DNA of 64,000 nt from Pelagibius sp. CAU 1746 (GCF_039839785.1 NZ_JBDOQT010000001.1:1116001-1180000), one strand, 5' to 3'; positions 52,672-60,823 are shown, counted from the stretch's first letter. Made by a program: numbers and translations. Notes: a model not told the origin generated them from the sequence alone.

Positions 52672-53741
52672 AAGCTCGGGACGGCGACCTGCTGACCGCC
52701 CGCGACGTGGTCGTCAGCTTTTCCGGCGGCGGCTCCCTCGCCGATGTGCTGCGTCGGCGTCCCGCCAGGGAGGTGCGCGCCGTCGACGGGGTCGGGTTGC
52801 GCCTGGCGGCCGGCGAAACCCTGGGCATTGTCGGCGAGTCCGGCTGCGGCAAGACGACGCTCGGCCGCACGCTGCTCGGCCTGACGCCGCGCAAGGCCGG
52901 CGAGATCCTGTTCAAGGGCCGCGACCTCGACGATCTGCTGGCGCGTTCGCCGCCCGAATTCCGCCGCCGCGCCCAGATGATCTTCCAGGACCCCACGGCC
53001 TCGCTCAATCCGAAGATGACGGTCTTCGACACCTTGGCGGAAGTTCTCAAGGTGCATCGCCTGGCGCCGGAGGGGCGCCTGGAGGACGCCGTGGCGGCCC
53101 TGCTCAACACGGTGGGCATGCCGGCGGACTTGATGTACCGGCGCCCCCGTGCCCTCAGCGGTGGCCAATGCCAGCGCGTCGGCATTGCCCGCGCCCTGGC
53201 CTTGAAGCCGGACCTGATCGTGGCCGACGAGTCGGTCTCGGCGCTCGATGTGTCGGTGCAGGCGCAGATTCTCAATCTCTTGATGGAGCTGCAGCACAGC
53301 CACCACATGGCGCTGATCTTCATCAGCCACGACCTGACCGTGGTGCAGCACCTTTGCCAGCGGGTTGCCGTGATGTACCTGGGCCGGATCGTGGAGGAGG
53401 GGCCGGCCGAGGAGATCTTTGCGCAGCCGAAGCATCCCTACACCCAGGCCCTGCTGGCCGCCAAGCCCAAGCTCGGCGGGGCGAGCCTCGCCGAGCTGGA
53501 ACTGCTGCAGGGGGAGCCGCCGAGCCCGCTTTCGGTCCCGCCGGGCTGCGCGTTTCATCCCCGCTGCCCGCATGTCATGGCCGCCTGCCGGGAGGCGCCG
53601 TCACCGGCGTTGCGTACCCTACGGGCGCAGCCGTCCGGAGCGGTCTCGGTCGCCTGCCATCTCTACGGCGCGGCTTCGGATCAGGAAATGCCGTCCGAAC
53701 TTGCGGCGGCACGGCTCAAGGCCGGCACGTCGGAGCACTGA
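52668..53741 (+). CDS. dppF: ABC transporter ATPase DppF
   Basis: 357 residues, second ATPase of the importer. Walker A GESGCGKTT, Q-loop IFQDPTASLNP, signature LSGGQCQRVGIA, switch SHDLT and the C-terminal Cys motif (GCAFHPRCPHVMAACRE). Walker B reads LIVADESVSALD: the usual Pro of DEP is Ser while the catalytic Glu is kept. ATG overlaps dppD (ATGA). Ends eight bases before the convergent iclR stop. Confidence 0.93.
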   Translation: MKARDGDLLTARDVVVSFSGGGSLADVLRRRPAREVRAVDGVGLRLAAGETLGIVGESGCGKTTLGRTLLGLTPRKAGEILFKGRDLDDLLARSPPEFRRRAQMIFQDPTASLNPKMTVFDTLAEVLKVHRLAPEGRLEDAVAALLNTVGMPADLMYRRPRALSGGQCQRVGIARALALKPDLIVADESVSALDVSVQAQILNLLMELQHSHHMALIFISHDLTVVQHLCQRVAVMYLGRIVEEGPAEEIFAQPKHPYTQALLAAKPKLGGASLAELELLQGEPPSPLSVPPGCAFHPRCPHVMAACREAPSPALRTLRAQPSGAVSVACHLYGAASDQEMPSELAAARLKAGTSEH

Positions 53742-53748
53742 AGCACGC

Positions 53749-54594
53749 TCAGCCTGCAGTACCGACGCCTAGAGCCCGGGAGATGTCCAAGGCGGCCCTG
53801 GTGACCTTAGGCGCAAGCTTGCTGCGCACCTGGGCGATCGACCATGTCGGCGTCGACACGCAGATATTGATGGCGCCCATGGGCATCGAATCGCGCCCCC
53901 GTACCGGCGCCGCCACGGTCAGTTCGCCGGTGATGCACTCCTGGTCGGCCAGGGTGTAGCCGCTCTCGCGTCCCTCGGCGACCCGCTGCAGAATGGCTTC
54001 GCGGTCGGTGATGGTGCGCGGCGTCAGGCTCTTGCGGTCGGAGGCGTCGATCAGCGCCATGGCCGCGGCAGCGTCCAGGGCGGAGAGGTAGGCCCGGCCC
54101 GAGGCGGTGCAGAACATCGGGGCGCGGCCGCCGATCGCCGGATTGGGGACCGGAGAATCCGGGCTCGGCAGGCGGATCACGTACATCACGTCGGTGTCGA
54201 TCGGCAGGGCGAAGTTCGTCGCTTCGCCGACTTCCTCATGCAACCGCACGACGAAGGGCGTGGCGATGGCGACCAGGGGGTTGCCGTGCAGAAACATGAA
54301 GGAGAAATCGAGCAGCCGGCGCGACGGCCGCAGGCGGCGCGAGCGCTCGTCCTTTTCCAGCAGGCCCAGCTTGCCGAGAGTGTGGCAAAAACGCTGTGCG
54401 GCACTTTTTCCCAGGCCGGTTTTCGCAGCGATCTCCGACAGGCCGAGGGAATCGCTCTCGTCATAGAAAGCTTCCAAAACGGCCAATCCCTTGGCGAGAG
54501 ACTCCACGAAAAGTGGGTCCCGCGCACCGCCTTCAAGCAGCGTGAAGCCCTTTGCCCGGTGCGGCGGCTCAGAGGTGTCGGTGCTCAATCCCAT
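53749..54594 (-). CDS. IclR-family transcriptional regulator (dpp locus)
   Basis: 281 residues. A 28-residue leader precedes the winged helix (FVESLAKGLAVLEAFYDESDSLGLSEIAAKTGLGKSAAQRFCHTLGKLGLL) and the effector domain (TNFALPIDTDVMYVIRL, FCTASGRAYLSAL, GYTLADQECITGELTVAAPV, GAINICVSTPTW). It is divergent from dppA and convergent with dppF. GTATTG-N5-CGATAC palindromes in front of dppA/iclR and in front of the hydrolase gene are likely its sites, implying control of the whole locus plus autoregulation. Confidence 0.92.
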   Translation of the reverse strand: MGLSTDTSEPPHRAKGFTLLEGGARDPLFVESLAKGLAVLEAFYDESDSLGLSEIAAKTGLGKSAAQRFCHTLGKLGLLEKDERSRRLRPSRRLLDFSFMFLHGNPLVAIATPFVVRLHEEVGEATNFALPIDTDVMYVIRLPSPDSPVPNPAIGGRAPMFCTASGRAYLSALDAAAAMALIDASDRKSLTPRTITDREAILQRVAEGRESGYTLADQECITGELTVAAPVRGRDSMPMGAINICVSTPTWSIAQVRSKLAPKVTRAALDISRALGVGTAG

Positions 54595-54672
54595 GGCTCT
54601 TCCTTACTGATTCTCTCCGCACAATAGCAATTCCTTTCTCAAATGCGGGTGTTATACTCGGAACCGATGAGC

Positions 54673-54712
54673 GGTACAACGTATTGAAATACGATACTGT
54701 ACCTTGAATAAA
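54673..54712 (+). promoter_or_regulatory. Operator and promoter between iclR and dppA
   Basis: GTATTGAAATACGATAC (54681-54697) has the half-sites GTATTG and CGATAC with a 5-base spacer, identical in both half-sites to 48885-48901. It sits inside a larger inverted repeat GGTACA/TGTACC (54673-54678 and 54698-54703). TTGAAA (54684-54689) and AATAAA (54707-54712), 17 bases apart, are candidate -35 and -10 toward dppA, so a bound regulator would cover the promoter. Confidence 0.55.
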
Positions 54713-54800
54713 TGCTCTGGCACGCACCGCCCCCGAGAGGGGCGGGAACGAACGAGACCAACCGGGCGGTCGTCCCGGAACCGGAACAGGAGGAATGATA

Positions 54801-56327
54801 ATGCGGAGACATGTAACGAGAACGCTCGCGGCCGCTGCCCTCGCCATTGGGGCATTCGCGGTGGCCGCGCCGTTGTCCGTCCCGGCCCTCGCAGCCGACG
54901 TGCTGCGGATCGGCCGCGATGAGGACAGCACGACCTTGGATCCGATCAAGACGACGCAGAACGTCGATATCTGGGTCATCAATAACGTCCATGCCTTCCT
55001 CGTGCGCTCGAACCGCGAAGGCAACGATATCGAGGCCGACCTGGCGGAGAGCTGGACGGTGTCCGACGACAAGCTGACCTTCACCTTCAAGCTGCGCGAG
55101 GCCAAGTTCTCCGACGGCAGCCCGGTGACGGTCGGAGACGTGGTGTTCAGCCTGACGCGGTTGCGGGACAACGAGGAGTCGACGCAGCGCTCGCTGTTTC
55201 AGGTGATGGAATCGATCGAGGCCATCGACGACCGGCATGTGGCCGTCACGCTGTCGCAGCCCTCGGCGGCTTTCCTCTCGACGCTGGCCATGTACGCGGC
55301 CTCGATCCTCCCCGAGAGCGCGGTCACCAACCTGGGCGACGACTTCGGCGCCCAGCCGGTCAGTGCCGGCGCCTACCGCGTGGCCGAATGGCGCCGCGGG
55401 GAGTATCTGGCCCTGGAGCCGAACCCGCACTACTACGGCGGCAATCAGTCAAAGGTCGATCGTGTCGAGTGGCACGTCGTGCCGGATGACAACACGCGTG
55501 TCCTGCAGGTGCAGGCGGGCGAGCTGGAGGTGGCACTCGGGGTTCCCTTCTCGATGCTGCCGTCGATCGAGAGGGATCCCAATATCCAGGTCCATCTCGA
55601 CCCTTCGACACGGGAAGACTCGCTGCTGCTGAACCACGAGAACAAGCTGCTCGCCAATCGTGACGTGCGTCTGGCCGTCGACATGGCGATCAACGAGCAG
55701 GCCATCGTTCAGGTCGTCACCTTCGGCCGGGGCGAGGTCGCCAACTCTCTCGTGCCCAAAGGGACGCTCTATTATCACGCCGCGAACAAGAACCACCCCA
55801 ATGACGTGGCGACGGCGGCCAAGCTCATCGAGGACGCCGGCTTCAAGGGCGAGACACTTGAGTTCGTGGTGCCCGCCGGCAACGAAGTGCGCGAGCAGAC
55901 AGCAATTATCGTCCAGGAACAGCTCAAGGCCATCGGCCTCGACGTCGACATCCGCAAGGTCGACCCCGGTCAGGTCTGGTCCACCTTCGTCGATGGCGAC
56001 TACGACCTCTCCATGGCCTATTGGACCTACGATATTCTCGATCCCGATCAGAAGGTCGCCTTCAGCGTCTCGGCTGACGACAACAAGAGCTACTTCACCC
56101 GCTACGAGAACCCGGAAGTCACCAAACTGGTCAATGAGGCCCGCACGGAACTGGATGCGGAAAAGCGGCGCGATCTGTACTACCGGATCCAGGAAAAGGT
56201 GAAGGAAGACGTGCACTGGGTGGATCTCTACTACAGCCCCTTCAGCAACATCACCAGGAAAGGCGTTTCGGGCTTCTATCAGAACCCCATGGGCGTGATC
56301 CCGCTGCAGGAGATTTCCATCAACTGA
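54801..56327 (+). CDS. dppA: ABC transporter substrate-binding protein DppA (family 5)
   Basis: 508 residues with a signal peptide (RTLAAAALAIGAFAVAAPLSVPALAA, cut before DVLRIG). Family 5 features follow: DSTTLDPIKTTQNVDIWVINNVHAFLVRSN, LAESWTVSDDKLTFTFKLREAKFSDGSPVTVGDVVFSLTR and PVSAGAYRVAEWRRGEYLALEPNPHYYGG. The ATG at 54801 is eight bases after AGGAGG, while the ATG at 54795 is too close. Serves the dppBCDF importer from a separate transcription unit, allowing excess binding protein. Confidence 0.93.
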   Translation: MRRHVTRTLAAAALAIGAFAVAAPLSVPALAADVLRIGRDEDSTTLDPIKTTQNVDIWVINNVHAFLVRSNREGNDIEADLAESWTVSDDKLTFTFKLREAKFSDGSPVTVGDVVFSLTRLRDNEESTQRSLFQVMESIEAIDDRHVAVTLSQPSAAFLSTLAMYAASILPESAVTNLGDDFGAQPVSAGAYRVAEWRRGEYLALEPNPHYYGGNQSKVDRVEWHVVPDDNTRVLQVQAGELEVALGVPFSMLPSIERDPNIQVHLDPSTREDSLLLNHENKLLANRDVRLAVDMAINEQAIVQVVTFGRGEVANSLVPKGTLYYHAANKNHPNDVATAAKLIEDAGFKGETLEFVVPAGNEVREQTAIIVQEQLKAIGLDVDIRKVDPGQVWSTFVDGDYDLSMAYWTYDILDPDQKVAFSVSADDNKSYFTRYENPEVTKLVNEARTELDAEKRRDLYYRIQEKVKEDVHWVDLYYSPFSNITRKGVSGFYQNPMGVIPLQEISIN

Positions 56328-56369
56328 CGTGGAAGGCTGTTGAAGCCTTTTACGGGTCTCACAGCAATG

Positions 56370-56409
56370 CCGCCCGGCGCAGCCCCCTCCCTTCACGCCG
56401 GGCGGTTTT
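56370..56409 (+). terminator. Intrinsic terminator 1 after dppA
   Basis: CCGCCCGGCG (56370-56379) pairs perfectly with CGCCGGGCGG (56396-56405), 16-base loop, then TTTT. About 40 bases after the dppA stop. Confidence 0.7.
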
Positions 56410-56417
56410 CGAACTCG

Positions 56418-56447
56418 GGGCGGCATTGCGGTGCCGCCCATTTTTTT
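56418..56447 (+). terminator. Intrinsic terminator 2 after dppA
   Basis: GGGCGGCA (56418-56425) pairs with TGCCGCCC (56432-56439), 6-base loop, followed by A and seven Ts (56441-56447). A textbook intrinsic terminator and stronger than the one just upstream. Confidence 0.85.
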
Positions 56448-56656
56448 GGCCGCGGTGTTCACCCGTCAGTTGGCGGACGCCGGCACCGCGCGGATGTCCC
56501 GCGGCGCCTCGTCCACCTGGTCACGCGGGTCGGGCTTGGATGCTGCAAGACCTGACCCTTAAGATTTGGCCGAGATCTTTGACGGTATTGCGGCCGGGTG
56601 AAGCCCGGGCGGGCCTTGTTGAGTGCGGGCCGTCGCTGGGTTCAAGCGATTGTTGG

Positions 56657-56707
56657 GCTCGGGCCGTTTCTGAGCTCGGGCCGTTTCTGAGCCCGGGCCG
56701 TTTCTGA
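56657..56707. repeat. Three 17-bp tandem repeats
   Basis: Units 56657-56673, 56674-56690 and 56691-56707 read GCTCGGGCCGTTTCTGA, and the third has C for T at position 3. They lie in a 465-base gap (56328-56792) that otherwise holds only the two dppA terminators. No gene is visible in the rest of the gap. Confidence 0.9.
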
Positions 56708-56792
56708 GCTGGGGGCTTTGCTAAGCGCCGGGCTTTGATAAGCTGCCCGCTGATTCGCAATCCGCCCCCGGTCCATCTCGGTTCTTGGCTTC

Positions 56793-57605
56793 ATGATATC
56801 TGCCCAAAGCAGTTCCTTTCCCGCGGAGCCGATGCCGCGCGCGGCGCTGGTCACCGGCGCGGCGCGGCGCATCGGCGCGGCCCTGGCCCGCGACTTGGCG
56901 GCCGACGGCTGGGCGGTGGCGCTGCATTATCACAGCTCCGAAGCCGCGGCGCGGGAGCTTGCAGCGGAGATCGCGGCGGCAGGCGGGCGCGCCGTGGCGC
57001 TGCCGGCCGACCTGCGCGACGAGGCGGCCCTGGCCTGGCTGATGGAAGCGGCCGCGGCGGAACTGGGGCCACTCGGCCTGCTGGTCAACAACGCCTCGAT
57101 CTTCGAATTCGACGATCACGAGAGCTGCGACCGGGCAAGCTGGGATGCCCACCTCGACACCAACCTGCGCGCGCCCTTCGTGCTGATCCAACACCTCGCC
57201 CGGGCCCTGCCGGCCGGTGCGCGCGGCTTGGCGGTCAATTTGCTCGATACCCGGGTGTGGAACCTGTCGCCCGGCTATCTCAGCTACACGCTCTCCAAGG
57301 CCGGGCTCTGGACGCTCACCCATACCCTGGCCCAGTCGCTGGCGCCGCGCATCCGCGTCAACGCCATCGGCCCCGGACCGACGCTGCCGTCCAAGGGCCA
57401 AAGCGAGGAAGATTTCGCCGCGCGCCGCGCCGGTCTGCCGCTTGGCGACGGCGCGAGCTTGGCGGAAATCTGCGCCGCGCTGCGCTTCCTCATCGCCGCA
57501 CCCTCGGTGACCGGTCAGATGATCGGTCTGGACGGCGGCGACCACCTGAGCCGCGCGCAGCCGGCAGCCGGCACCACCCGTCCCGAAGGCGCCGACGCCC
57601 CCTAA
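56793..57605 (+). CDS. Short-chain dehydrogenase, pteridine-reductase-like
   Basis: 270 residues. The cofactor motif is TGAARRIG, with Arg in place of the usual Gly-type pattern, as in FolM/PTR1-like reductases. NNASIFEFDDH and the catalytic Y-x3-K in YLSYTLSKAGL follow, with the NAIGPGPTLPS loop after. Such enzymes reduce dihydrobiopterin or dihydrofolate with NADPH, so a folate/pterin role is likely but not proven. ATG at 56793. An ATG at 56832 (MPRAALVTG) has GGAG close upstream and is a good alternative. Confidence 0.85.
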   Translation: MISAQSSSFPAEPMPRAALVTGAARRIGAALARDLAADGWAVALHYHSSEAAARELAAEIAAAGGRAVALPADLRDEAALAWLMEAAAAELGPLGLLVNNASIFEFDDHESCDRASWDAHLDTNLRAPFVLIQHLARALPAGARGLAVNLLDTRVWNLSPGYLSYTLSKAGLWTLTHTLAQSLAPRIRVNAIGPGPTLPSKGQSEEDFAARRAGLPLGDGASLAEICAALRFLIAAPSVTGQMIGLDGGDHLSRAQPAAGTTRPEGADAP

Positions 57606-57609
57606 TCGT

Positions 57610-57648
57610 GTGAATCCGATCTATTCCAGAGATATAGAGCGGATTCAC
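57610..57648. repeat. Inverted repeat downstream of the SDR gene
   Basis: GTGAATCCG (57610-57618) and CGGATTCAC (57640-57648) are perfect complements, 21-base loop, starting five bases after the stop codon. A further partial copy, CAGATTCACG, follows at 57653. No T-run follows, so it is more likely a repeat or mRNA-end stabiliser than an intrinsic terminator. The rest of the 342-base gap to the next gene shows nothing I can assign. Confidence 0.5.
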
Positions 57649-57947
57649 GGAGCAGATTCACGGGGCCGGCGGATCGCCTTTGGCAATTCCAGCCGACCCT
57701 GATCTGCTCTCGGCGCACTTCCCGTCGCCTTTCAAGCACGCTTTGCGCACTCGGCGCCGGTTCCAGGGCCGGCCGGGGCGGCGTCCCGCGCGTCCGCGGG
57801 GATGAAGCACGGTCCCTTTGCGTAACCCTCCTATCGGGCCGCATCCGATCCCAGGGCCAAGGGGTGATCTCGCGAAAGCGGACACCAGGCGGGCGGCGAG
57901 CTGGAGTCTGCCGGGCAGACTCCGACCACCAAAGCGAGGAGGCCCTT

Positions 57948-58406
57948 ATGTTCAAAGTCACTTTCACCCGTGGAAGCTTCCCTCTCGGCACGGCCGCCCT
58001 TGCCGTGCTGATACTGGCCGGCGGCGTTACCGCGGCGCCCGCGGCGGCCGGGCCGCTGCGCCAGCAACCGCTGGCGGTGCAGAGCAGCGACCTGATGGTG
58101 CGGATAGATTCGCGCCGCGAGTACCGGCGCGACGGCGACAGGACGCACTATCGCCGCCACATCGTGAAGCGTGAGTGGCGGCGCCACGGAGGCCGCCATC
58201 ACGCCAAGCGCTATGATTGGCGCCGCCAGCACGGCCACTACGCCAAACGCCACGACTGGCGCCGCGGGCACGGCCACTACGCCAAACGCCACGACTGGCG
58301 CCGTTACGACCGCGGCCCACACGCTCAGCGGGGCCAGTGGCGCCATGACCGGAATTGGAGCCGCCGCGAGTGGGGCCATGAGGCGCGCCGCTACCTCTTC
58401 CGCTGA
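57948..58406 (+). CDS. Secreted His/Arg-rich repeat protein, unknown function
   Basis: 152 residues. A signal peptide (FPLGTAALAVLILAGGVTAAPAAAG) precedes a basic region that includes three 13-residue repeats at residues 82-120 (GRHHAKRYDWRRQ, HGHYAKRHDWRRG, HGHYAKRHDWRRY), encoded by a 39-bp tandem array at 58191-58307. The mature protein is extremely rich in Arg, His, Trp and Tyr, with no known domain. Metal binding or interaction with acidic envelope polymers is possible, but no function is assigned. Strong AGGAGG before the ATG at 57948. Confidence 0.72.
   Translation: MFKVTFTRGSFPLGTAALAVLILAGGVTAAPAAAGPLRQQPLAVQSSDLMVRIDSRREYRRDGDRTHYRRHIVKREWRRHGGRHHAKRYDWRRQHGHYAKRHDWRRGHGHYAKRHDWRRYDRGPHAQRGQWRHDRNWSRREWGHEARRYLFR
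58191..58307. repeat. 39-bp tandem repeat inside the His/Arg-rich gene
   Basis: Three units at 58191-58229, 58230-58268 and 58269-58307. The last two are almost identical at DNA level, the first is diverged. The 39-base unit keeps reading frame, so expansion or contraction changes length by 13 residues. Confidence 0.85.
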
Positions 58407-58487
58407 CCGCGCCGGGTCTGCCGCAGTTCGCCACTTTTAGTTGTATTTTGAGGTTTTTCATCGTTCATTCCCGCGGCCATTCGGCCT

Positions 58488-59660
58488 ATGCTCGCAGATC
58501 GATCAATCTATCTGCGAGGGCGTGTCTTGAAGCAGGCGGGTAAAGTGCTTGGCGGCAGCTATTTCCTGGAGGCGCAACACCAGCTCCGTCAGCCCTTGAA
58601 CGCCCTGAGCCTGCTGATCGGCGAACTGCGGCAGTCGGTGGAGAGCGGCGACCGCGAGGCGATCGTCGACGACATGCGCTATGCGCTGGATCTCTCGAAC
58701 GCCTGGCTCGATTCTCTGGCCGATTTGGAGAGAGCGGAAAGGGGCCTGCTGCAGTTGCGGCCCCAGGAGCTGCAACTGCAGCAGGTTTTCGCTCGCCTGC
58801 ACGACGAGTTCCTGGCGCATTTCACCCACCTGGGGATCGACTTCCGCGTCGTGCCGACGCGCGCCGCGGTGCACGCCGACCCGGTGGTGCTGCGGCGCCT
58901 GCTCTCCCTCCTGCTGGACAATGCCGCCAAGTTCACGCGCGACGGCAAGGTTCTCTTGGGGTGCCGCCGCGCCGGCGGTGCCCTGCGGGTGGAGATCTGG
59001 GATACCGGCCCCGGGGTGGCGGCGTCCGAGGCGGCGCGCCTCTTCGACCCTTTTTTCCGGCTGGAGAACGAGGTCCGCCCGCGCGAGCGCGGTCTCGGCC
59101 TGGGACTGACCTATGCCAAGCGCCTGGCCGGGCTTCTGGGCGAGGCGCTGACGCTGCGCTCGCGCCCTGGCCGCGGATCCTGCTTCGCGCTCACGCTTCA
59201 TCGCGCGGCCTCTCCCGCGGCGCTGCCGGCGGGCTTCGCGGAGGAGGCGGGGGAAGGCTTCGAGGCCGGTCTGCTCAGCGGCCGTCCCTCGGACGCCATG
59301 GGCAACCCCTTAGCCGGTTCGGCGGTGCTGCTGGTCGAGGGAGAGGCCACGGCCGGACTGAAGGCCATGCTGGAAAACTGGGGCGCCCTCGTGACGCTGG
59401 CGCCGCCGGGCGGACTCGCGGCGGCGCTGGCCGGGGCGCCGGCGCTGGTCATCGCCGAGCGCCGGGCCTTCGAGAGGGCGGAGGACTTGCGGCAGGCCGC
59501 GTCGCGGGCGGCGGTGGTACTGATCTGCGCGCCCGGCAGTCCGCCGGCGGGGGAAGAGTTGGATGCCGCGATACACTGCCTGCACGCGCCGGTGAAGGCG
59601 GCACGGCTCCGCGCGCTTTGCCACTACGCGCTCGCGGACTCCGGGCCGGCGCACCCCTGA
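58488..59660 (+). CDS. Sensor-less histidine kinase with C-terminal pseudo-receiver
   Basis: 390 residues. Only 30 residues precede the phospho-acceptor His31 (AQHQLRQPLNAL), and no transmembrane or PAS segment is present. The HATPase has N-box D144/N145 (LLDNAAKFT), DTGPG (172-176) and LGLGLTYAKRL. Residues 278-385 look like a receiver (AVLLVEGEATAGLKAMLENWGALVTLA), but the acidic pair is E284-G285, the phosphorylation Asp is E324 (LVIAERR) and the Lys is A367 (LHAPVK), so it cannot be phosphorylated. Convergent with a LuxR-type response regulator, the likely partner. The start is uncertain. Confidence 0.85.
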   Translation: MLADRSIYLRGRVLKQAGKVLGGSYFLEAQHQLRQPLNALSLLIGELRQSVESGDREAIVDDMRYALDLSNAWLDSLADLERAERGLLQLRPQELQLQQVFARLHDEFLAHFTHLGIDFRVVPTRAAVHADPVVLRRLLSLLLDNAAKFTRDGKVLLGCRRAGGALRVEIWDTGPGVAASEAARLFDPFFRLENEVRPRERGLGLGLTYAKRLAGLLGEALTLRSRPGRGSCFALTLHRAASPAALPAGFAEEAGEGFEAGLLSGRPSDAMGNPLAGSAVLLVEGEATAGLKAMLENWGALVTLAPPGGLAAALAGAPALVIAERRAFERAEDLRQAASRAAVVLICAPGSPPAGEELDAAIHCLHAPVKAARLRALCHYALADSGPAHP

Positions 59661-59687
59661 GGCGCCGCAGACCGCACGCACCCCGGC

Positions 59688-59737
59688 CAGCCCGCGCCCG
59701 ATCCCAGCCCGCGCCCGATCCCAGCCCGCGCCCGATC
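59688..59737. repeat. Three 17-bp tandem repeats between kinase and regulator genes
   Basis: CAGCCCGCGCCCGATCC at 59688-59704 and 59705-59721, with a third copy at 59722-59737 matching the first 16 bases. Unrelated in sequence to the 17-bp array at 56657 but of the same period and copy number. Confidence 0.9.
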
Positions 59738-59766
59738 TGCGTCGAAGCGCGGGGCCGCCGTCGGAG

Positions 59767-60447
59767 TTAAAAGTTGGCGGCTTCGGCCTCTTCCAGCGCC
59801 CGCACCTGCGCCGCGGCGCTGATGGCGGCCTGGGTGCGGCTGTCGAGATTCAGCCGTTTGACGATGGCCGAGACGTGGACCCGTACCGTGTGCTCGGAAA
59901 GGCCCAGCGACTCCGCGACCTGAGCATTCGACATCCCCTGGCCGAGGTGCTTGTAGACCTGGAGCTGGCGCTTGGTCAGCGCGTTGGCGACGTCCTCCAG
60001 CGATTTCTCGCTGCCGAAGGCGTAAACCTGCGATTTCTTCGCCGGATTGCTTTGTTCCAGCAGGCGTCGCGGGAAAGCGACGCCACCGGCCAGAACGGTC
60101 TGTAACGCGGATTCGATCTCGTCGCTTTGGGCCGATTTCGGAATGTAGCCCATGGCGCCGGCTTCGATGCACCGGAGGATTTCCTCGCGGTCTTCGATAG
60201 CCGACATGACGACGACCGGTACCTGCGGCAGGCATTCGCGCATGGCGCGAAGCCCTTCGAAGCGCTTCATGCCGGGCATCAGCAGATCAAGGAGAATCAG
60301 ATCCAGATCGGGATTGTTGGACGCAATCTCCAATGCCTGCCGAAAGTCGGCGGCTTCGAGCAGCTCACTCCCACGCTCCAGCCGGTCAATCAAATGCCTG
60401 GCGGCACTACGTGTGATCCAATGATCGTCGGCGTAGAGGACTTTCAT
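59767..60447 (-). CDS. NarL/LuxR-type response regulator
   Basis: 226 residues. Receiver with D7/D8, phospho-acceptor D54 (LILLDLLMPG), Ser in VVMSAIED and Lys in GYIPKSA. A LuxR helix-turn-helix follows (LTKRQLQVYKHLGQGMSNAQVAESLGLSEHTVRVHVSAIVKRLNL). A DNA-binding transcription factor. Encoded convergent to the histidine kinase with a 106-base gap, so a two-component pair is likely. Targets are unknown. Confidence 0.93.
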   Translation of the reverse strand: MKVLYADDHWITRSAARHLIDRLERGSELLEAADFRQALEIASNNPDLDLILLDLLMPGMKRFEGLRAMRECLPQVPVVVMSAIEDREEILRCIEAGAMGYIPKSAQSDEIESALQTVLAGGVAFPRRLLEQSNPAKKSQVYAFGSEKSLEDVANALTKRQLQVYKHLGQGMSNAQVAESLGLSEHTVRVHVSAIVKRLNLDSRTQAAISAAAQVRALEEAEAANF

Positions 60448-60823
60448 AATTTAGAGAACCCTGAAATTCGTTGCGTTTACCGGCCCCGTCAGAGGCCGGT
60501 GTTCGTTGGTATCGAACTGCAGCTTCCGCACCCCCTCCGCGGTTTTGGCCTCATTCCGCGACGACCCGAAGACCGGTCGGCAAGGTCGGAATAAGCAAAT
60601 CAACTGACAGCTCTCTACGCTACGTATAATCCGAATTTTCGCAGGCTTTTCAACTACAAAACGAGTGCGCCCAGGTGCTGTTCCCGGTCTTCGGCGGCGC
60701 TCTCTCTCGCATCCGGAAGTGGAGCGGAGCGGGGCTCTGCGAATTCAATCTCAACGGTATACAGCCGCCGGTTGCTTTTTCCGGGCGCCCGTTCGGCAGA
60801 GGCAGATAAGCCTGCTGCTTTGT
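60448..60823. other. Intergenic region between two response regulator genes
   Basis: 376 bases without a gene. ACCGGCC (60479-60485) and GGCCGGT (60494-60500) form a hairpin about 30 bases upstream of the LuxR-type gene start, in its leader. The patch 60595-60665 is AT-richer and may hold its promoter, though no clear -35/-10 pair is seen. Confidence 0.4.

Noticed and set aside
59688-59737. Tandem array considered as a CRISPR remnant
   Set aside because: The units abut with no spacers, are only 17 bp and no cas genes are present.
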